In this document: positions 31,193 to 42,684 of the stretch, piece by piece
How positions within the stretch are numbered: position 1 is the stretch's first letter
Layout: each line of letters opens with the position of its first letter
Assembly: GCF_963678635.1 (NCBI RefSeq)
Contig: NC_087065.1
Coordinates: 65,319,374-65,379,373, forward strand
Direction of reading: 5' to 3'
DNA from: Symsagittifera roscoffensis
Lineage: Eukaryota; Xenacoelomorpha; Acoela; Convolutidae
DNA: 60,000 bases
Position numbers and translations under genes: made by a program
Notes under the pieces: generated by a model
Database searches by the model: none
What the model saw: the letters and a program-made list of their open reading frames with translations, nothing else
What the model was told of the DNA's origin: nothing

Positions 31193-34092
31193 TTACAAGT
31201 AAAAAATTTCGTCGAAAGTTATTTTGTCATTTATTGTTCCGAGTACGCAAGCGGCGTTTGCAATCTGTATTGCCAGGGAGATTCTCTGTTTTAAAAAGCT
31301 GCCTGCTCTGGGTTCCTCAGTGCATATGCTTATGTTCTTACAAAGCTTGCTCAAAAAAACTTCTGTGCTGGGGCCGGCCGCGCCCTGAATTTCAAAAGCT
31401 AGCGGTTGAAAAAGATATCCATCATTTACAAGATCTTTATATTTGTCAATTTTTCGCTCTTCCGCTTCAGCGGCAGCCGTACCAGGGTTACAAACAGACC
31501 CGGCATTAATCCTACAAGGGGCTAAGGAGTCTACTACCGTTACATCCCACAAGAGCTGCTTACCATCAGCCCATGGAACGAGCGTCAAACCGTCTGGTCG
31601 CTTCTGATCGGTCCTGTAGAGGTGTCGTGGTTCTAAAACAGACGGAATGTGAGTAGATGATAGACTCTGCTTTATAAGGGCATTCAGGTTTGAATGCCTA
31701 GAGAATCTCCCTGCACTTTTGAGGCAAGAAAGACCATGCCAACCATCCTCGGTAACGTCTTTTCCGCACACGCATTTATGCCGTTCGCATATTTTTGATC
31801 CTAATCGAAGTCCTATCGCAATTCTGAGTTGTTGGTTCGACAGTTTTAACCTTAAATTTTTGCAGGGGATGACGTTCAACCATTGGGATCCAAATCTATC
31901 TTGGAACGCGTTGAACCTTTTCACGTCCGTTGGTTCGAGTCGTAAAATCAAGTCTGCAATTTCGCTGTCAAAAATTGGCTCCGTCCAATTTTTTTGGATT
32001 TCATTTTCCGGAGCCATTTCAATTTTTCCAAGGTCAAACCACCGTTTAAGCGCATCATCATAGGTTCCATCCACATGCTCCAAACCAAAGATTTCGCTCA
32101 AGGCATCTTTCGCTCCTACTGCTGAGGCTAAGAAAGCGGGTAAAGCGAGTAGACAAGCGGAAGAAACGCCCAAGCCACCTTTGGCTGCCGGGAGAACTGC
32201 TTGTAAAAACTGGTTATCATCCATTTTCACGTTAGTGACCTTGCATAACGAATTTCTTAGTAATTTATCGTAGCGTTCCAAAAAATCATTTTGCAAAAAA
32301 CAAGGGCTCGTACGCAAAAAATATAGGAGTTTTGGCATGCTAAAGCAATTTTTCAGGAGGTAAAAACCATAATGGGCGTCTAGTTTGTCAATGACATCCG
32401 AGATTTTTTCAAGCTCCCTAATTTTTTCGTCGAGTAATTCTTTTCGGCAAAGTTCGCCGATTGGAGATCCTAAAATGAGGAGTTCTTCTTTTGTTTTTAT
32501 TTTTATTTTGGGGCATATTTTTCGAAATTGTGTTAAAATTGAATTATACTGTGTACTAGTAGTCGGTCCCAAAAAACAAAGTTCACACTTCTCAGTGTTT
32601 AAGCTCAGGCCGTAAATTTGTTCCGATTTCAGAATGTTTTTAAGGTCCCGGAGTACTACCTTATAGTCGTCGGCTAAATTCCCATAATCTAAATACCAGA
32701 TTTAATTTTCGACTCCAACTGTTTGACTAGTGTATGAATTGTTTCCGCAAAAAGGGGTGGGGCTTCAGGATCACCTTGCTGAGTTCCGTCTTCTGACATT
32801 ATGACAGAGCTTCCGTAAAAAAGGTAACTAGGTTTAGCATACGCGCAATGGGTGTAATTATATAATTCGGGGCGATTTGAAAAAACATGATTCAGCATTG
32901 TTTCTCTGTTTAAAGAGTTAAAGGCATTCTTAAAATCTAGTTTTAAAAGAACAGTACATTTTGGATTGTCGTCGCGTTCAATTAGGTTTCGAAACGAGTG
33001 CGCAGCTATTTCTGCTCCTCGTTTGGTACCGCATCCTACCTGTACGTTTCCGAAAAAATTTTGTCGCTCGGAGAGGGCCTTGCTTCCAGCGCATTTAGAC
33101 GCGATACGTCTCAGCGTGTTGCCTATGGCAATCGGTCTCAACCCTCCGTCTATTTTTATGAGGGCGATAAGCTTTGCGCCAAAAAAGAAAGGTCTTAGTG
33201 GTTCCGGTATTTTGCCATCTCCAATGAGGTTTATCAGCTTAGTAAGCGATTTCAGAAAATTAAGTCCTGCACTGCCATTCGACTTACTAACAAGATCTTT
33301 AAAAATTTGAGGAAATATTTTATCAGGACCTGCTGCTGATCCGTTTGGAAAGGACATTATCGCTTTGTATAGGTCGAAATCGGTTACGAAAAAACTATCC
33401 AACTTTTCTGGATTTGGAGCTGCAAATTTGGCTCGCTGCGGGTGCTTAGATAACAATTTTTGATAGTTATCAGTTGAAAAAGGAGCTATTTTGTCATCCG
33501 AAGCAGCAAGCCTTATTCCTCCCTTTACATTTCCTTCATCGAGCTTACTGATTATTAACTTTATTCTCTGCTCGAGGTCACTCAGAGGCGGGCTTGAAAC
33601 TTGGGGATGGGGTTTTGGAAGTGACACGTCATTTGCTCGAATTTTTTTATTTATCAAAGAGCTCATGCTTGTGGTCTGTTTGCGTCCACTTCTTTTCGGT
33701 TGCTCCAAAAAAAACAAGAACGACGTTAAAAAAATTAGCCATTTTGTAACATCTTCTACATTGTAGACGATGTCATTTATTTTGTCCGACAGATTTTCCG
33801 CCAAGGGAACACGCGAGTCTTTTGGTACTCTCTTGAGTACTCGGACATTTGAGATGGTTGTATTAACATAATTGTCTAGCACTAAATCATTACCTATTGT
33901 TGCTTTATTAACAGATTTTACATCAACGCATAAAGGACACTGAAACCATTGGGTTTTCTTAGAGTCGCTAAGAGAAATATTTACACAACTGATATGATAC
34001 CAACTAGAACAACAATCACATTTAATCCAATTTATCAGTCCTGAAGGTTTTAAGCAATCTTTGCTTGTACACTCTTTGTTGTTTTTCCTCAT
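31193..34092 (-). pseudogene. Non-LTR retrotransposon ORF: PHD finger, RT, restriction-like endonuclease (inactivated)
   Basis: About 966 codons in two parts, 34092-32689 and about 32690-31193, separated by a one-base frameshift near 32690. The N terminus has a C4HC3 PHD finger (C8, C13, C25, C28, H33, C36, C52, C55). The reverse transcriptase follows: SAAGPDK, motif A LDFKNAFNSLNRE, motif B QQGDPEAPPLF. Motif C in the second frame reads WYLDYGN, so the second Asp of YxDD is Tyr. The C-terminal half has a CVCGK-x9-C knuckle and a PD-(D/E)XK-type nuclease (RPDGLTLVP, LLWDVTVVD, then FQPLAFEIQG), as in R2-like RLE elements. Such enzymes nick a target and copy their RNA by target-primed reverse transcription. 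This copy cannot be active. About 270 bp of possible 5' UTR lead to the assembly gap. Confidence 0.88.
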
Positions 34093-34361
34093 CTTGACGC
34101 AGCATAAAGGTAAAAAAAAGGATTTTGACTGGACTTTAGGGGACTGAACTAACCCATGATAAGCGGTTAGTGGGAATTTTACAAATCAGCAAATAAAAAA
34201 AAAAAAGACAACTAAATTAATTTAAAAGGTTAAAAGGCAGCATAAAGGTTAAAAATCAAAAACAAGGAACAATCTCACCCGAGCTCAGTAGGTTCAGCGG
34301 CGCACCACCAGACTTCTCAAGCCAGTTCCAGTTCCCCACCTCCCCACAGAAAGCCACTTGA

Positions 34362-34561
34362 NNNNNNNNNNNNNNNNNNNNNNNNNNNNNNNNNNNNNNN
34401 NNNNNNNNNNNNNNNNNNNNNNNNNNNNNNNNNNNNNNNNNNNNNNNNNNNNNNNNNNNNNNNNNNNNNNNNNNNNNNNNNNNNNNNNNNNNNNNNNNNN
34501 NNNNNNNNNNNNNNNNNNNNNNNNNNNNNNNNNNNNNNNNNNNNNNNNNNNNNNNNNNNNN
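34362..34561. other. Assembly gap (200 N)
   Basis: Exactly 200 N, a conventional placeholder rather than a measured distance. The right flank starts in the middle of a repeat whose homologue (42310) continues leftwards, so the missing sequence is likely repeat-derived. Confidence 0.98.
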
Positions 34562-34563
34562 GT

Positions 34564-34992
34564 GAGCAACGATTCAATTTCTTATTAAGGTATAGGACAA
34601 ATATTTGTGCGATCGTAAACTGTAGACGGAACGGAACCGAGGATATAGAGGAATGTTTAGGTTCAACAGGTATTCTCATTCTGAACGTCGTCAAAAACTT
34701 TATCTCTAAGCGTAAGGCTAAAGGCGAGGTACTAATTGAGAAGTACAAAGAGCTTTACCAGCCTCCTTCCCTTGAATTAAAGACTCTCCTCCTTCTAAGG
34801 CGTTATAGCGCTAACCTTAAAATCGTTATGACGTGTAAGAAGAGGAGACGCTTACCACTCAAAGCTCGAAAAGCTATAAAAAATAGGCTTCAGGCAGAAA
34901 CTTTGAGACGACAAGTTCCCCCATCTTGTAAACTAATGTTGATATATAATGCAAAATTAAATACGTACCAAAACATTAACTTATTTTATTAA
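34564..34992 (+). CDS. Basic open frame shared by both segmental copies, copy 1 (partial)
   Basis: 143 codons, open from the gap. It aligns residue for residue with 42219-42659 (SEQRFNFLLRYRT, NVVKNFISKRKAK, CKKRRRLPLKARKAIKNRL). Highly basic; no recognised domain. Its position upstream of a BEL/Pao-like Gag frame suggests part of a retroelement leader or Gag. The start lies in the gap. Confidence 0.35.
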   Translation, partial: EQRFNFLLRYRTNICAIVNCRRNGTEDIEECLGSTGILILNVVKNFISKRKAKGEVLIEKYKELYQPPSLELKTLLLLRRYSANLKIVMTCKKRRRLPLKARKAIKNRLQAETLRRQVPPSCKLMLIYNAKLNTYQNINLFY

Positions 34993-35048
34993 TCCATAAG
35001 CATCCGTAAAATATTGTCAATTTGTGAAAACAGGGATTAGAAATTCCA

Positions 35049-35904
35049 AAATAAGATACGCAAGTTATTTGAAACCCGTCTAAACTTAGAAAATGAGCTG
35101 CTTAAAGGTTACTCATTGTTACTTAAGTACATTGAGAATAAAAGTCGCTCCACAAAAATTGATAATGCTGTTGACAAATGTTAAATTGCGTCGGAAAAAG
35201 CTGTTGACGTAAATGAGCAATTAATTAGGTTAGCGGGAAAAACGGAAAACCCTGAAAAAAATACTACCCAGCAAGACCTTTGGCTTAGGAAAGTAACCGA
35301 AAAGAACGATAAAGTAATGCATGAAGCTCAGAGTTACAAGATGAGCCTTGAACCTTCGTCCTTTTAAGAAGCCGGCTTTACAGGGAGCAAGGGATTTTTA
35401 CAACAAACTAGGTCTGAGACATCCTCACGCTCGCACAAACCAAGAGATTCAGAAGCACGAGTATCTGAAAACAGGTCTAAGGTCTCTAATAAGACTAAGG
35501 ATAGTAGAAAGCTTGACCCACATAAGTCTGATGAATCTGCTTCCACTCGTCATACGTCGAATGTTTGCACTATGTCATCAAGTGAGAAACGGGATGAGCT
35601 AGCTTTAGCAAAACGGCGCCACGAGGAGCTGGAAAGGCAGCATCAAGTATCTATAAAACTTAAAGAGCAAGAGAACCGTCTTAAGTTCAAACAAAGTCAG
35701 CTGGAACTAGAGCAATCGGCTGAAAGTCATAAAAAGCAACTAATTGAAATGGAAATGAAAGCGTTTGAACTTGAGGACAGTTCATCTGAGGTTAGCGAGA
35801 AGGTAGCGGAAAGTAACTCGACAGGAGTAAGAGTAGTAAGAAAACTCCATAGGAGAGACCCAGTGAACCCATACTTTTACCTTTTAGAAAAATTATCTAT
35901 CTAG
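35049..35904 (+). pseudogene. BEL/Pao-like Gag N-terminal remnant, copy 1
   Basis: One frame runs through FETRLNLENELLKGYS, DLWLRKVTEKNDKVMHEA, a Ser/Arg/Lys-rich stretch, then a coiled coil (RRHEELERQHQVSIKLKEQE onward to EMEMKAFELED). The layout matches the N-terminal coiled-coil region of BEL/Pao Gag. It is broken by TAA at 35182-35184 and 35365-35367. No protease, RT or integrase follows. Confidence 0.5.
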
Positions 35905-35991
35905 CGCGGGGAAAAACATGATCAGACATGATCTCAGGCGTAATTCCGAAAGCTAAAAAGGAAAGTTCATGCCACAAAACGACAGTTTTTA

Positions 35992-36237
35992 ATTGGTTTC
36001 AAAAATGTCGATTGATAGCCGATCAGTCCGAAATAAAAAAAAAATGACAATGCCGCAAAATACAGCTTTCTGATTGGTTTAATTTCCGATGCAGCTAGAT
36101 ACGTCATTGCGCGTCATTGTGCTTTTAGTTTTAAAAACTAACCTGATTGGTTCGTAGCCACCAAATTGTCAGTTTCATTTTTAGTAAAAAGAGATAAACA
36201 AATCAGTTGGTGCCAGATAATTTCAATTGTTGAATGG
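35992..36237 (+). promoter_or_regulatory. Cluster of four CCAAT-type (ATTGG) boxes, copy 1
   Basis: ATTGG at 35992, 36073 and 36146, and AATGG at 36233, spaced 73-87 bp. All four are ATTGG in copy 2 (43576, 43657, 43730, 43817). Half-CRE TACGTCATT and GCGTCATTG lie between the second and third. Confidence 0.4.
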
Positions 36238-36399
36238 TTCTACTTGGTAAAACTAACTCACATACTTTCCTCCAAAAATTTCTCTGACAAAAGTATGATT
36301 CAGAAAACATTGAAGTATATTGCTTGTGCTTAGTCTCCAAATCTACACCAATTTGACTGTTTATGACCACCAAACTTAAAATTGAGCTCCACAAACCAA

Positions 36400-38450
36400 T
36401 AAACTTAGATTCAACTCTCTACACAAAGGTAGAAAACGTTTTCCCTGAGGAATAAAGAATTGGAACCAGGGAGTGCCTGAAAAGGAAGTGACTAGCCGGA
36501 AAAGGGGGAAATTACAAACGCCGTCAAAGTTTTGTTAAGTATCAAATAACAATGTGTTCTGTTTACTTCTTGAACTCGAATTTGAGTCTATTTGAAATAT
36601 GAAATGAATTAGAGCAAACTAGTGTCAAATACTAAGAACAGTAGACTTTGTCACTGATTCGCTTTGTAATGTTTATAAAAATTACATAACGCAGAGTGGG
36701 GTAAAAAATCAATTAAACTAAATTAAAGATATATCACAAATATTACAAAAATTTCTACTATTCAAATCAATTTATTGACTGAGTATTCACCTTCCTTCCT
36801 CTTTTGACACAAAAATATTGAAAATAATTGAGTTCGGTGTGGTTTTTTTTTCAGATAATTTTCAAATTTTTTATCAATCTTTTTGGAGAGAGTTTTCACT
36901 GGGAAAATTTCAAATTCTTCAGCAGCTCAAATTTAAACAAAAGTTTTGCACTTGATTTCTGCTTGATTATTGATTTTTACCCATAGTTAATTTTTTTTTG
37001 CTGAAGAAAACTTTGCTATTGATCGGGAAAAAATTGTAAAAGTTAAATAAAAAAGTAAGCGATATGTATTTACAACAATAATTCTGATGTTTACCAGCGG
37101 AAACAAAACCTCATATCTAATTTTACGAGACGTTGAATGTCGCTCTGACTCTTACTAAGGCTTAGATAACTTATTTTGTTTTTTGTTTGTTTTTGGAATA
37201 ATCTTATATCTTGTTTAAGCTCAAGCGTAAACTTTTGCAGCTTGACTTCACTTTAAGATTAGTTCATTTCCTTTGTTCGAAGGAGAGCAACCTCCACTTT
37301 CGAACAGTAAATGTGTAAAAAAGACAAAAAACGTAATTTTACTTTTGAAATGGGATTTTTTCTCTCAAAGTAGATTGCCCGAATTTCAAGCTGCAAAGTT
37401 ATCGAATGTGAGTTCACTTTTCCTAATTTTAACTTTGTAAAATGAAGCTCAATTGCAGTTTAATATTGGTATCAGCATTTTTAGGACAGTTATCATAAGT
37501 TTGCTCACAAGTTTTAGATCTATGCTCCTGTTGAAAAGCTAATGTAAAATGAATAATTTGAAATTCACCTATTAACCCAGATTTCGAGTTCAAAGCTACC
37601 CAAATACTAAACGCTATCCATAAGCTTTTCGAGTTCAAAGCTATCTAAATAACTTTTTCCAATTACGAATGAGGAGATGGCGCAAAAAAATGTCAACATT
37701 TAGTCTTAGTGTTAGAAAAACTTTATTTTAAGACTTCCCAGAGAGAAAAAAAAAGTTGATCCAGTTTTCTCAAATCATATCAAAAAATGTCAAACAAAAC
37801 ATGTTCTAATTCAGTAAAAATTTTTTGCAAGCTTGCGTTTGCTGTCTCTCATAGTTATTTTAAAAATTGAAATCGAATAGTTTACCTAATTTCAGTTCGG
37901 AATGATTTGGTTTTGGTTAATCCGCCGCCTATACTTTAGTGAAAAATTGATTGTTTCTTTTCTTGTCCAAAATTTTAAGTCTCCTATGTTATTTATTTAG
38001 CAACCTCCCACTAGATGCAATCAAAAACGAAAACGTCACAAAATTTTCTTCAGTTCGAATTTTTTTTGACCCTCCGATAGCACGAATAATGCAAGGAAGC
38101 TCAATTGCAATATCGAGTAGGCAAACGAGAAACATTGGTTGTATTTGAGGGTAGTTTCCAATTACGAAAGAGGAAACGAGGTAATTAACGAGAATGATTT
38201 CTAGTTTTTGAAGATAAATTTTCCACAGCGGAATAAAAAACTTACCTTACTCTCCAGTTTTTTTTTCACACTGAGTTTGATTTGAATGCCAAAGTGATAT
38301 CAAAACGTTTCCTGATCTCTAACAAGGTTCAAACTCAGTTAGAAAGTAGGCTAAGGTATCAGACCTTGCTTCCCGTCAAGAATGTTAGGCACATAAAGAC
38401 CAAAATAGAAATTAGTAAATTTGGGTTCATTTCCTAATTAGTTTCATTTT
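36400..38450. other. Non-coding part of segmental copy 1
   Basis: AT-rich, no coding frames. It contains members of a dispersed degenerate repeat around 37660-37800 and 38155-38270 (TTTCCAATTACGAA, TTTTCCACAGCGGAATAAA, GATCCAGTTTTCTCAAAT), related to 45140, 45760 and 48350. Confidence 0.6.
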
Positions 38451-38465
38451 TTTTTGTTTCTCTAG

Positions 38466-38527
38466 CACACCTCGTCAACGAAAAAGCCTAGGACGGCAAA
38501 AGTCCTGGTTTCGAATCTGACAAGACC
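38466..38527 (+). repeat. tRNA-like sequence (SINE head or tRNA relic), copy 1
   Basis: TAGCACACCTCG resembles an A box and GGTTTCGAATCTG a B box. Between them is an anticodon-arm-like hairpin AGGAC-GGCAAAA-GTCCT, a 5-bp stem with a 7-nt loop. The loop has G where tRNAs have U33, and the acceptor stem does not pair. The duplicate is at about 47235-47297. Confidence 0.4.
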
Positions 38528-38837
38528 TCTATTTTCTAATGGGAAACATTCCCTTTCCCAAAAAACTGTTGAAACACATTATTTGTCTGCCTATTTTTGT
38601 CGGCTTAATTGTCAAATTATAGAATTGGTTTTTTTAAGTTTTCTTTTCCTTATATTTGGTTTTAAGACACTGATTACCTCAAATGCTTTAATTTTAGCTA
38701 GTATTGACTTTTTCTTTTCTTCTTTTTGCCAAAAAATATTGTTCTACCCAAATGATTGCGACCTAATTACTTTTTCAGCTGACATAATTTTGATTTGTTT
38801 CGAGAAAAACTAAATTTAAAGCTAACTTTTGGATACC

Positions 38838-40516
38838 ACGAAAAATTGTTTCTTAGTCGCGCCGTTTCAGCCTCAGTCTGGAAAGTCGCGCCGTCTCCGC
38901 CTTGGTCTGAAAATTTACGCCGTCTCCGCCTCGGTCTGGAAAATCGCGCCGTCTCCACCTCGGTCGCGAAAGTCGCACTGTCTTCGCCTCGGTCTGGAAA
39001 GTCGCGCCGTCTCCACCTTGCTCTGGAAAGTGGCGTCGTATACGCCTTGGTCTGGGCCGTCTCCACCCTGATTGTTAGAGTCGCGCCGCATCCACCACGG
39101 TCACGAAAAATGGTTTCTTAGTCGCGCCGTCTCAGCCTCAGTCTGGAAAGTCGCGCCGTCTCCGCCTTGGTCTGAAAATTTACGCCGTCTCCGCCTCGGT
39201 CTGGAAAATCGCGCCGTCTCCACCTCGGTCGCGAAAGTCGCACTGTCTTCGCCTCGGTCTGGAAAATTGCGCCGTCTCCACCTTGCTCTGGAAAGTGGCG
39301 TCGTATACGCCTTGGTCTGGGCCGTCTCCACCCTGATTGTTAGAGTCGCGCCGCATCCACCACGGTCACGAAAAATGGTTTCTTAGTCGCGCCGTCTCAG
39401 CCTCAGTCTGGAAAGTCGCGCCGTCTCCGCCTTGCTCTGGAAAGTGGCGTCGTATACGCCTTGGTCTGGGCTGTCTCCACCCTGATTGTTAGAGTCGCGC
39501 CGCATCCACCACGGTCACGAAAAATGGTTTCTTAGTCGCGCCGTCTCAGCCTCAGTCTGGAAAGTCGCGCCGTCTCCGCCTTGGTCTGAAAATTTACGCC
39601 GTCTCCGCCTCGGTCTGGAAAATCGCGCCGTCTCCACCTCGGTCGCGAAAGTCGCACTGTCTTCGCCTCGGTCTGGAAAATCGCGCCGTCTCCACCTTGC
39701 TCTGGAAAGTGGCGTCGTATACGCCTTGGTCTGGGCCGTCTCCACCCTGATTGTTAGAGTCGCGCCGCATCCACCACGGTCACGAAAAATGGTTTCTTAG
39801 TCGCGCCGTCTCAGCCTCAGTCTGGAAAGTCGCGCCGTCTCCGCCTTGGTCTGAAAATTTACGCCGTCTCCGCCTCGGTCTGGAAAATCGCGCCGTCTCC
39901 ACCTCGGTCGCGAAAGTCGCACTGTCTTCGCCTCGGTCTGGAAAATCGCGCCGTCTCCACCTTGCTCTGGAAAGTGGCGTCGTATACGCCTTGGTCTGGG
40001 CCGTCTCCACCCTGATTGTTAGAGTCGCGCCGCATCCACCACGGTCACGAAAAATGGTTTCTTAGTCGCGCCGTCTCAGCCTCAGTCTGGAAAGTCGCGC
40101 CGTCTCCGCCTCGGTCTGGAAAGTCGCGCCGTCTCCACCTTGCTCTGGAAAGTGGCGTTGTATACGCCTTGGTCTGGGCCGTCTCCACCCTGATTGTTAG
40201 AGTCGCGCCGCATCCACCACGGTCACGAAAAATGGTTTCTTAGTCGCGCCGTCTCAGCCTCAGTCTGGAAAGTCGCGCCGTCTCCGCCTTGGTCTGAAAA
40301 CTTACGCCGTCTCCGCCTCGGTCTGGAAAATCGCGCCGTCTCCACCTCGGTCGCGAAAGTCGCGCTGTCTTCGCCTCGGTCTGGAAAGTCGCACCGTCTC
40401 CACCTCGGTCGCGAAAGTCGCGCTGTCTCCATCTCGGTCTGGAAAGTCGCGCCGTCTCCACCTCGTTCGTGAAAGTCGCGCCGTCTCCGCCTCGGTCTGG
40501 AAAGTCGCGCCGTCTC
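38838..40516. repeat. GC-rich minisatellite with 265-bp higher-order unit of 29-bp monomers
   Basis: The monomer is close to GTCGCGCCGTCTCCGCCTCG plus GTCTGGAAA (29 bp). Nine variant monomers plus a 12-bp tail form a 265-bp higher-order unit. The tail TTTCTTAGTCGCGCC recurs at about 38849, 39114, 39379, 39528, 39793, 40058 and 40236, giving unit lengths 265, 265, 149, 265, 265 and 178; the shortfalls are 116 and 87 bp, exactly four and three monomers. Frames on both strands are open because stops are rare in this sequence, but 29 and 265 are not multiples of 3, so the repeated ORFs are not taken as genes. Confidence 0.97.
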
Positions 40517-40884
40517 TGTTGCAACGAAAATATAAAACAAGAGCATAAATGCATATAAAAACAAGCACAGTTGGCCGAGTGGCCTGAGCTAACGTACCGA
40601 CTATATAAACTTTCCAGTTTCATCCTATTTAACTGTTTTTTGGTTTTAATTCGGTTCAGCCTTGATTAAGGCTGACTGCCAAAAAAGCAATTTGTCTCAA
40701 GGACATTGCCGACCCTTTCTTGTGGCTAGCTTGCGCCAATATGAACATGGGTTATGAACATGAGTTATGTGAGTTTTTGGCTTATTTTATAAATTAAAGA
40801 CGACGAATGTCTGTTTTGCCGAGAATACGAGATAAACATCATCAACCGAGCCGTTTTATCTGGTTTACGGAGATTGAGCGCACA
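40517..40884 (+). mobile_element. Putative LTR (368 bp), inserted at the edge of the minisatellite
   Basis: Starts TGTTGCAACG, ends GCGCACA, and is followed after three bases by a primer-binding-site match. Contains TATA-like ATATAAAAAC and CTATATAAAC, and a CAGCCTT-GATT-AAGGCTG hairpin. No second LTR was found in the window, so this is the 5' end of a truncated element or a solo LTR with leader. GGCCGAGTGGCC inside it resembles a tRNA A box, probably by chance. Confidence 0.5.
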
Positions 40885-40887
40885 TTT

Positions 40888-40905
40888 TGGCGCCCCACAA
40901 GGGAC
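40888..40905 (+). other. Primer-binding site, tRNA-Lys type
   Basis: TGGCGCCCCACAAGGGAC: 18 nt beginning TGGCGCC and ending GGGAC, the form complementary to a tRNA-Lys 3' end, directly downstream of the LTR end. Confidence 0.6.
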
Positions 40906-42218
40906 AATTAGTGCCCCGATTGTGTGATAATTTGCCGACACGAGCTCCACCGTTGAGCGAGTTGTTCGAGTGCCACGGGAAGATGCACAAGAGAAGTCGA
41001 GTGACACGAGAAGTTCCAAAAGGGCCCGACCCGGACAGGAGCAGTTGGGACTCAAGGGACCGAAGTCACGAAGTCGTTCCAGCAACACAAAGGTCACGAT
41101 TATTATCCTGAGACAAATAGCTCCGTCCTATTCAGATAAACAGATCTCAGTGAACAGGGGATAAAATTGTCTGCGTTTGATGGCATTTTGGAGACTTTAT
41201 TTAACGAAGGTAATTTTAATTGAGGAAACGGAGGCCTTTTTACAGGTGTCTTGTATTGAAATTCGATGTCCACAGCTGCCGATTCAAAGCCAGATTTTTA
41301 TTCTTGGTCGTGTAAAGGGTTAAGCAACAGTACTGCCATCGACTGAAGTCCAGACGGGAACGATACCTTTTCAGGTATCCAGATCATCAGACAGGAGGTC
41401 AACTACAGACGTTTTGTGTGAGTTTGAGAAGTGATTGCTGGACAATTCCTCTGCAGCTGACCAAAAATAGAAATCTGACAAACCGAACCGGTGACCTCCC
41501 AATCTTCAAAACAGTAAGAAGGTTCCAAACTTTTAAAACTTTCCATTTCTGGTATAAAATTTTATACGATGTTTTATATGGTTGAGTTTTTCCCGCAAGC
41601 TAGCACCCAGTAGTTTTTCTCAATAACCAAAAATTTTGGACAGTCCGTTGAACTGAAATGTTTTATAGTCGGTACACAGACAAACTGACTCGACATTTTT
41701 TCTCGATACCAACATTTTTTGGATATGTGTGAACTGAATATTAATCCTTGAAACTGGAACATAGACAAGAGGTACTGGACTAAACTTTTGGATTGGTTTA
41801 TAACTTATAGCTGCGGACTAAAATTTTCCGTGAAAAAAGTAAAAAAAAATTGCCAAACAATCCTCAAAACGTCTCCAGAATTCTGCGAAACTGTGCTGTA
41901 AGTGGTTTTGTAGCGGAATATCACGCAAATTAAGTTGAGTTTTTTCATCCTCAGGTTTCTTCCCCGTGTGTTGTTGGAACTTAACCAATTTGCCTGATCC
42001 CTCGCCCACTTTTGTTGAGCGTAACGTAGCCGTCGCATAGGTCCCTTAAGTGTATGGTATTCATTCTAGGAGCTAGTTCCTTGGATCACTTGCTCCGAAA
42101 ACTTCCCGCTCCGTCCCAGAAGCGCGTCAAAGATACTTGCTTTACAAAGCCAGGCTTAAGTTTGAATTTTAACGCTAGGGACTCTCAGAAAACAAAACAG
42201 TACTAAATTCATCACTAC
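40906..42218 (+). other. Leader region between PBS and first retroelement frame
   Basis: About 1.3 kb. Short Arg/Ser-rich frames up to about 41160 (PREDAQEKSSDTRSSKRARP) may be an eroded Gag start. The remainder is non-coding. Confidence 0.35.
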
Positions 42219-42659
42219 TTGTCTCACCGTAACGACCTTGTAATTTGGCACGGCGCCAATAATAACACGATAAGAAGGCACCGCAGCAACAATAACCGCA
42301 AACTGAGTAGTGAGCAACGTTTCAATTTCTTATTAAGGTATAGGACAATTGTTTGTGCGATCGTACACTGTAGACGGAACGGAATCGAGGATATAGAGGA
42401 AAGTTTAGGTTCAACAAGTATTCTCATTCTGAACGTCGTCAAAAACTTTATCTCTAAGCGTAAGGCTAAGGACGAGGTACTAATTAAGAAGTACAAAGAG
42501 CTTTACCAGCCTCTTTCCCTTGAATTAAAGACTCTCCTCCTTCTAAGGCGTTATAGCGCTAACCTTAATATCGTTAAGACGTGTAAGAAGAGGAGACGCT
42601 TACCACTCAAAGCTCGAAAAGCTATAAAAAATAGGCTTCAGGCAGAAACTTTGAGATGA
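42219..42659 (+). CDS. Basic open frame shared by both segmental copies, copy 2
   Basis: 146 codons from ATG (MSHRNDLVIWHGANNNTIRR) to TGA; Arg/Lys-rich throughout (CKKRRRLPLKARKAIKNRL). Copy 1 has the same frame open beyond this stop (CGA there versus TGA here). No known domain. Probably retroelement leader or Gag sequence given the LTR/PBS upstream and the BEL/Pao-like frame downstream. Confidence 0.4.
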   Translation: MSHRNDLVIWHGANNNTIRRHRSNNNRKLSSEQRFNFLLRYRTIVCAIVHCRRNGIEDIEESLGSTSILILNVVKNFISKRKAKDEVLIKKYKELYQPLSLELKTLLLLRRYSANLNIVKTCKKRRRLPLKARKAIKNRLQAETLR

Positions 42660-42684
42660 CAAGTTCCCCCATCTTGTAAACTTG

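Larger units (their letters stand above)
34562..38839. repeat. Segmental duplication, copy 1
   Basis: Colinear with 42310-47607 with moderate divergence. It includes 34935-35100, which copy 2 lacks, and lacks about 1.65 kb present in copy 2 (44950-46607). It ends at GGATACCAC, exactly where the minisatellite begins. Confidence 0.9.

Noticed and set aside
31935-31950. GGTTCGAGTCG as a tRNA B box
   Set aside because: It lies inside the conserved retrotransposon coding sequence, with no A box.
39072-40472. Series of 75-104-codon repeated frames on both strands of the minisatellite
   Set aside because: They are by-products of a stop-poor GC-rich tandem repeat whose 29-bp and 265-bp periods do not preserve frame.
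38838-40516. Regular 29-bp repeats considered as a CRISPR array
   Set aside because: There are no unique spacers between repeats, no cas genes, and the context is eukaryotic.
41574-42038. Minus-strand frames in the LTR-element leader
   Set aside because: Short, overlapping in different frames, and not present in the other segmental copy because that part is beyond the gap; no support.
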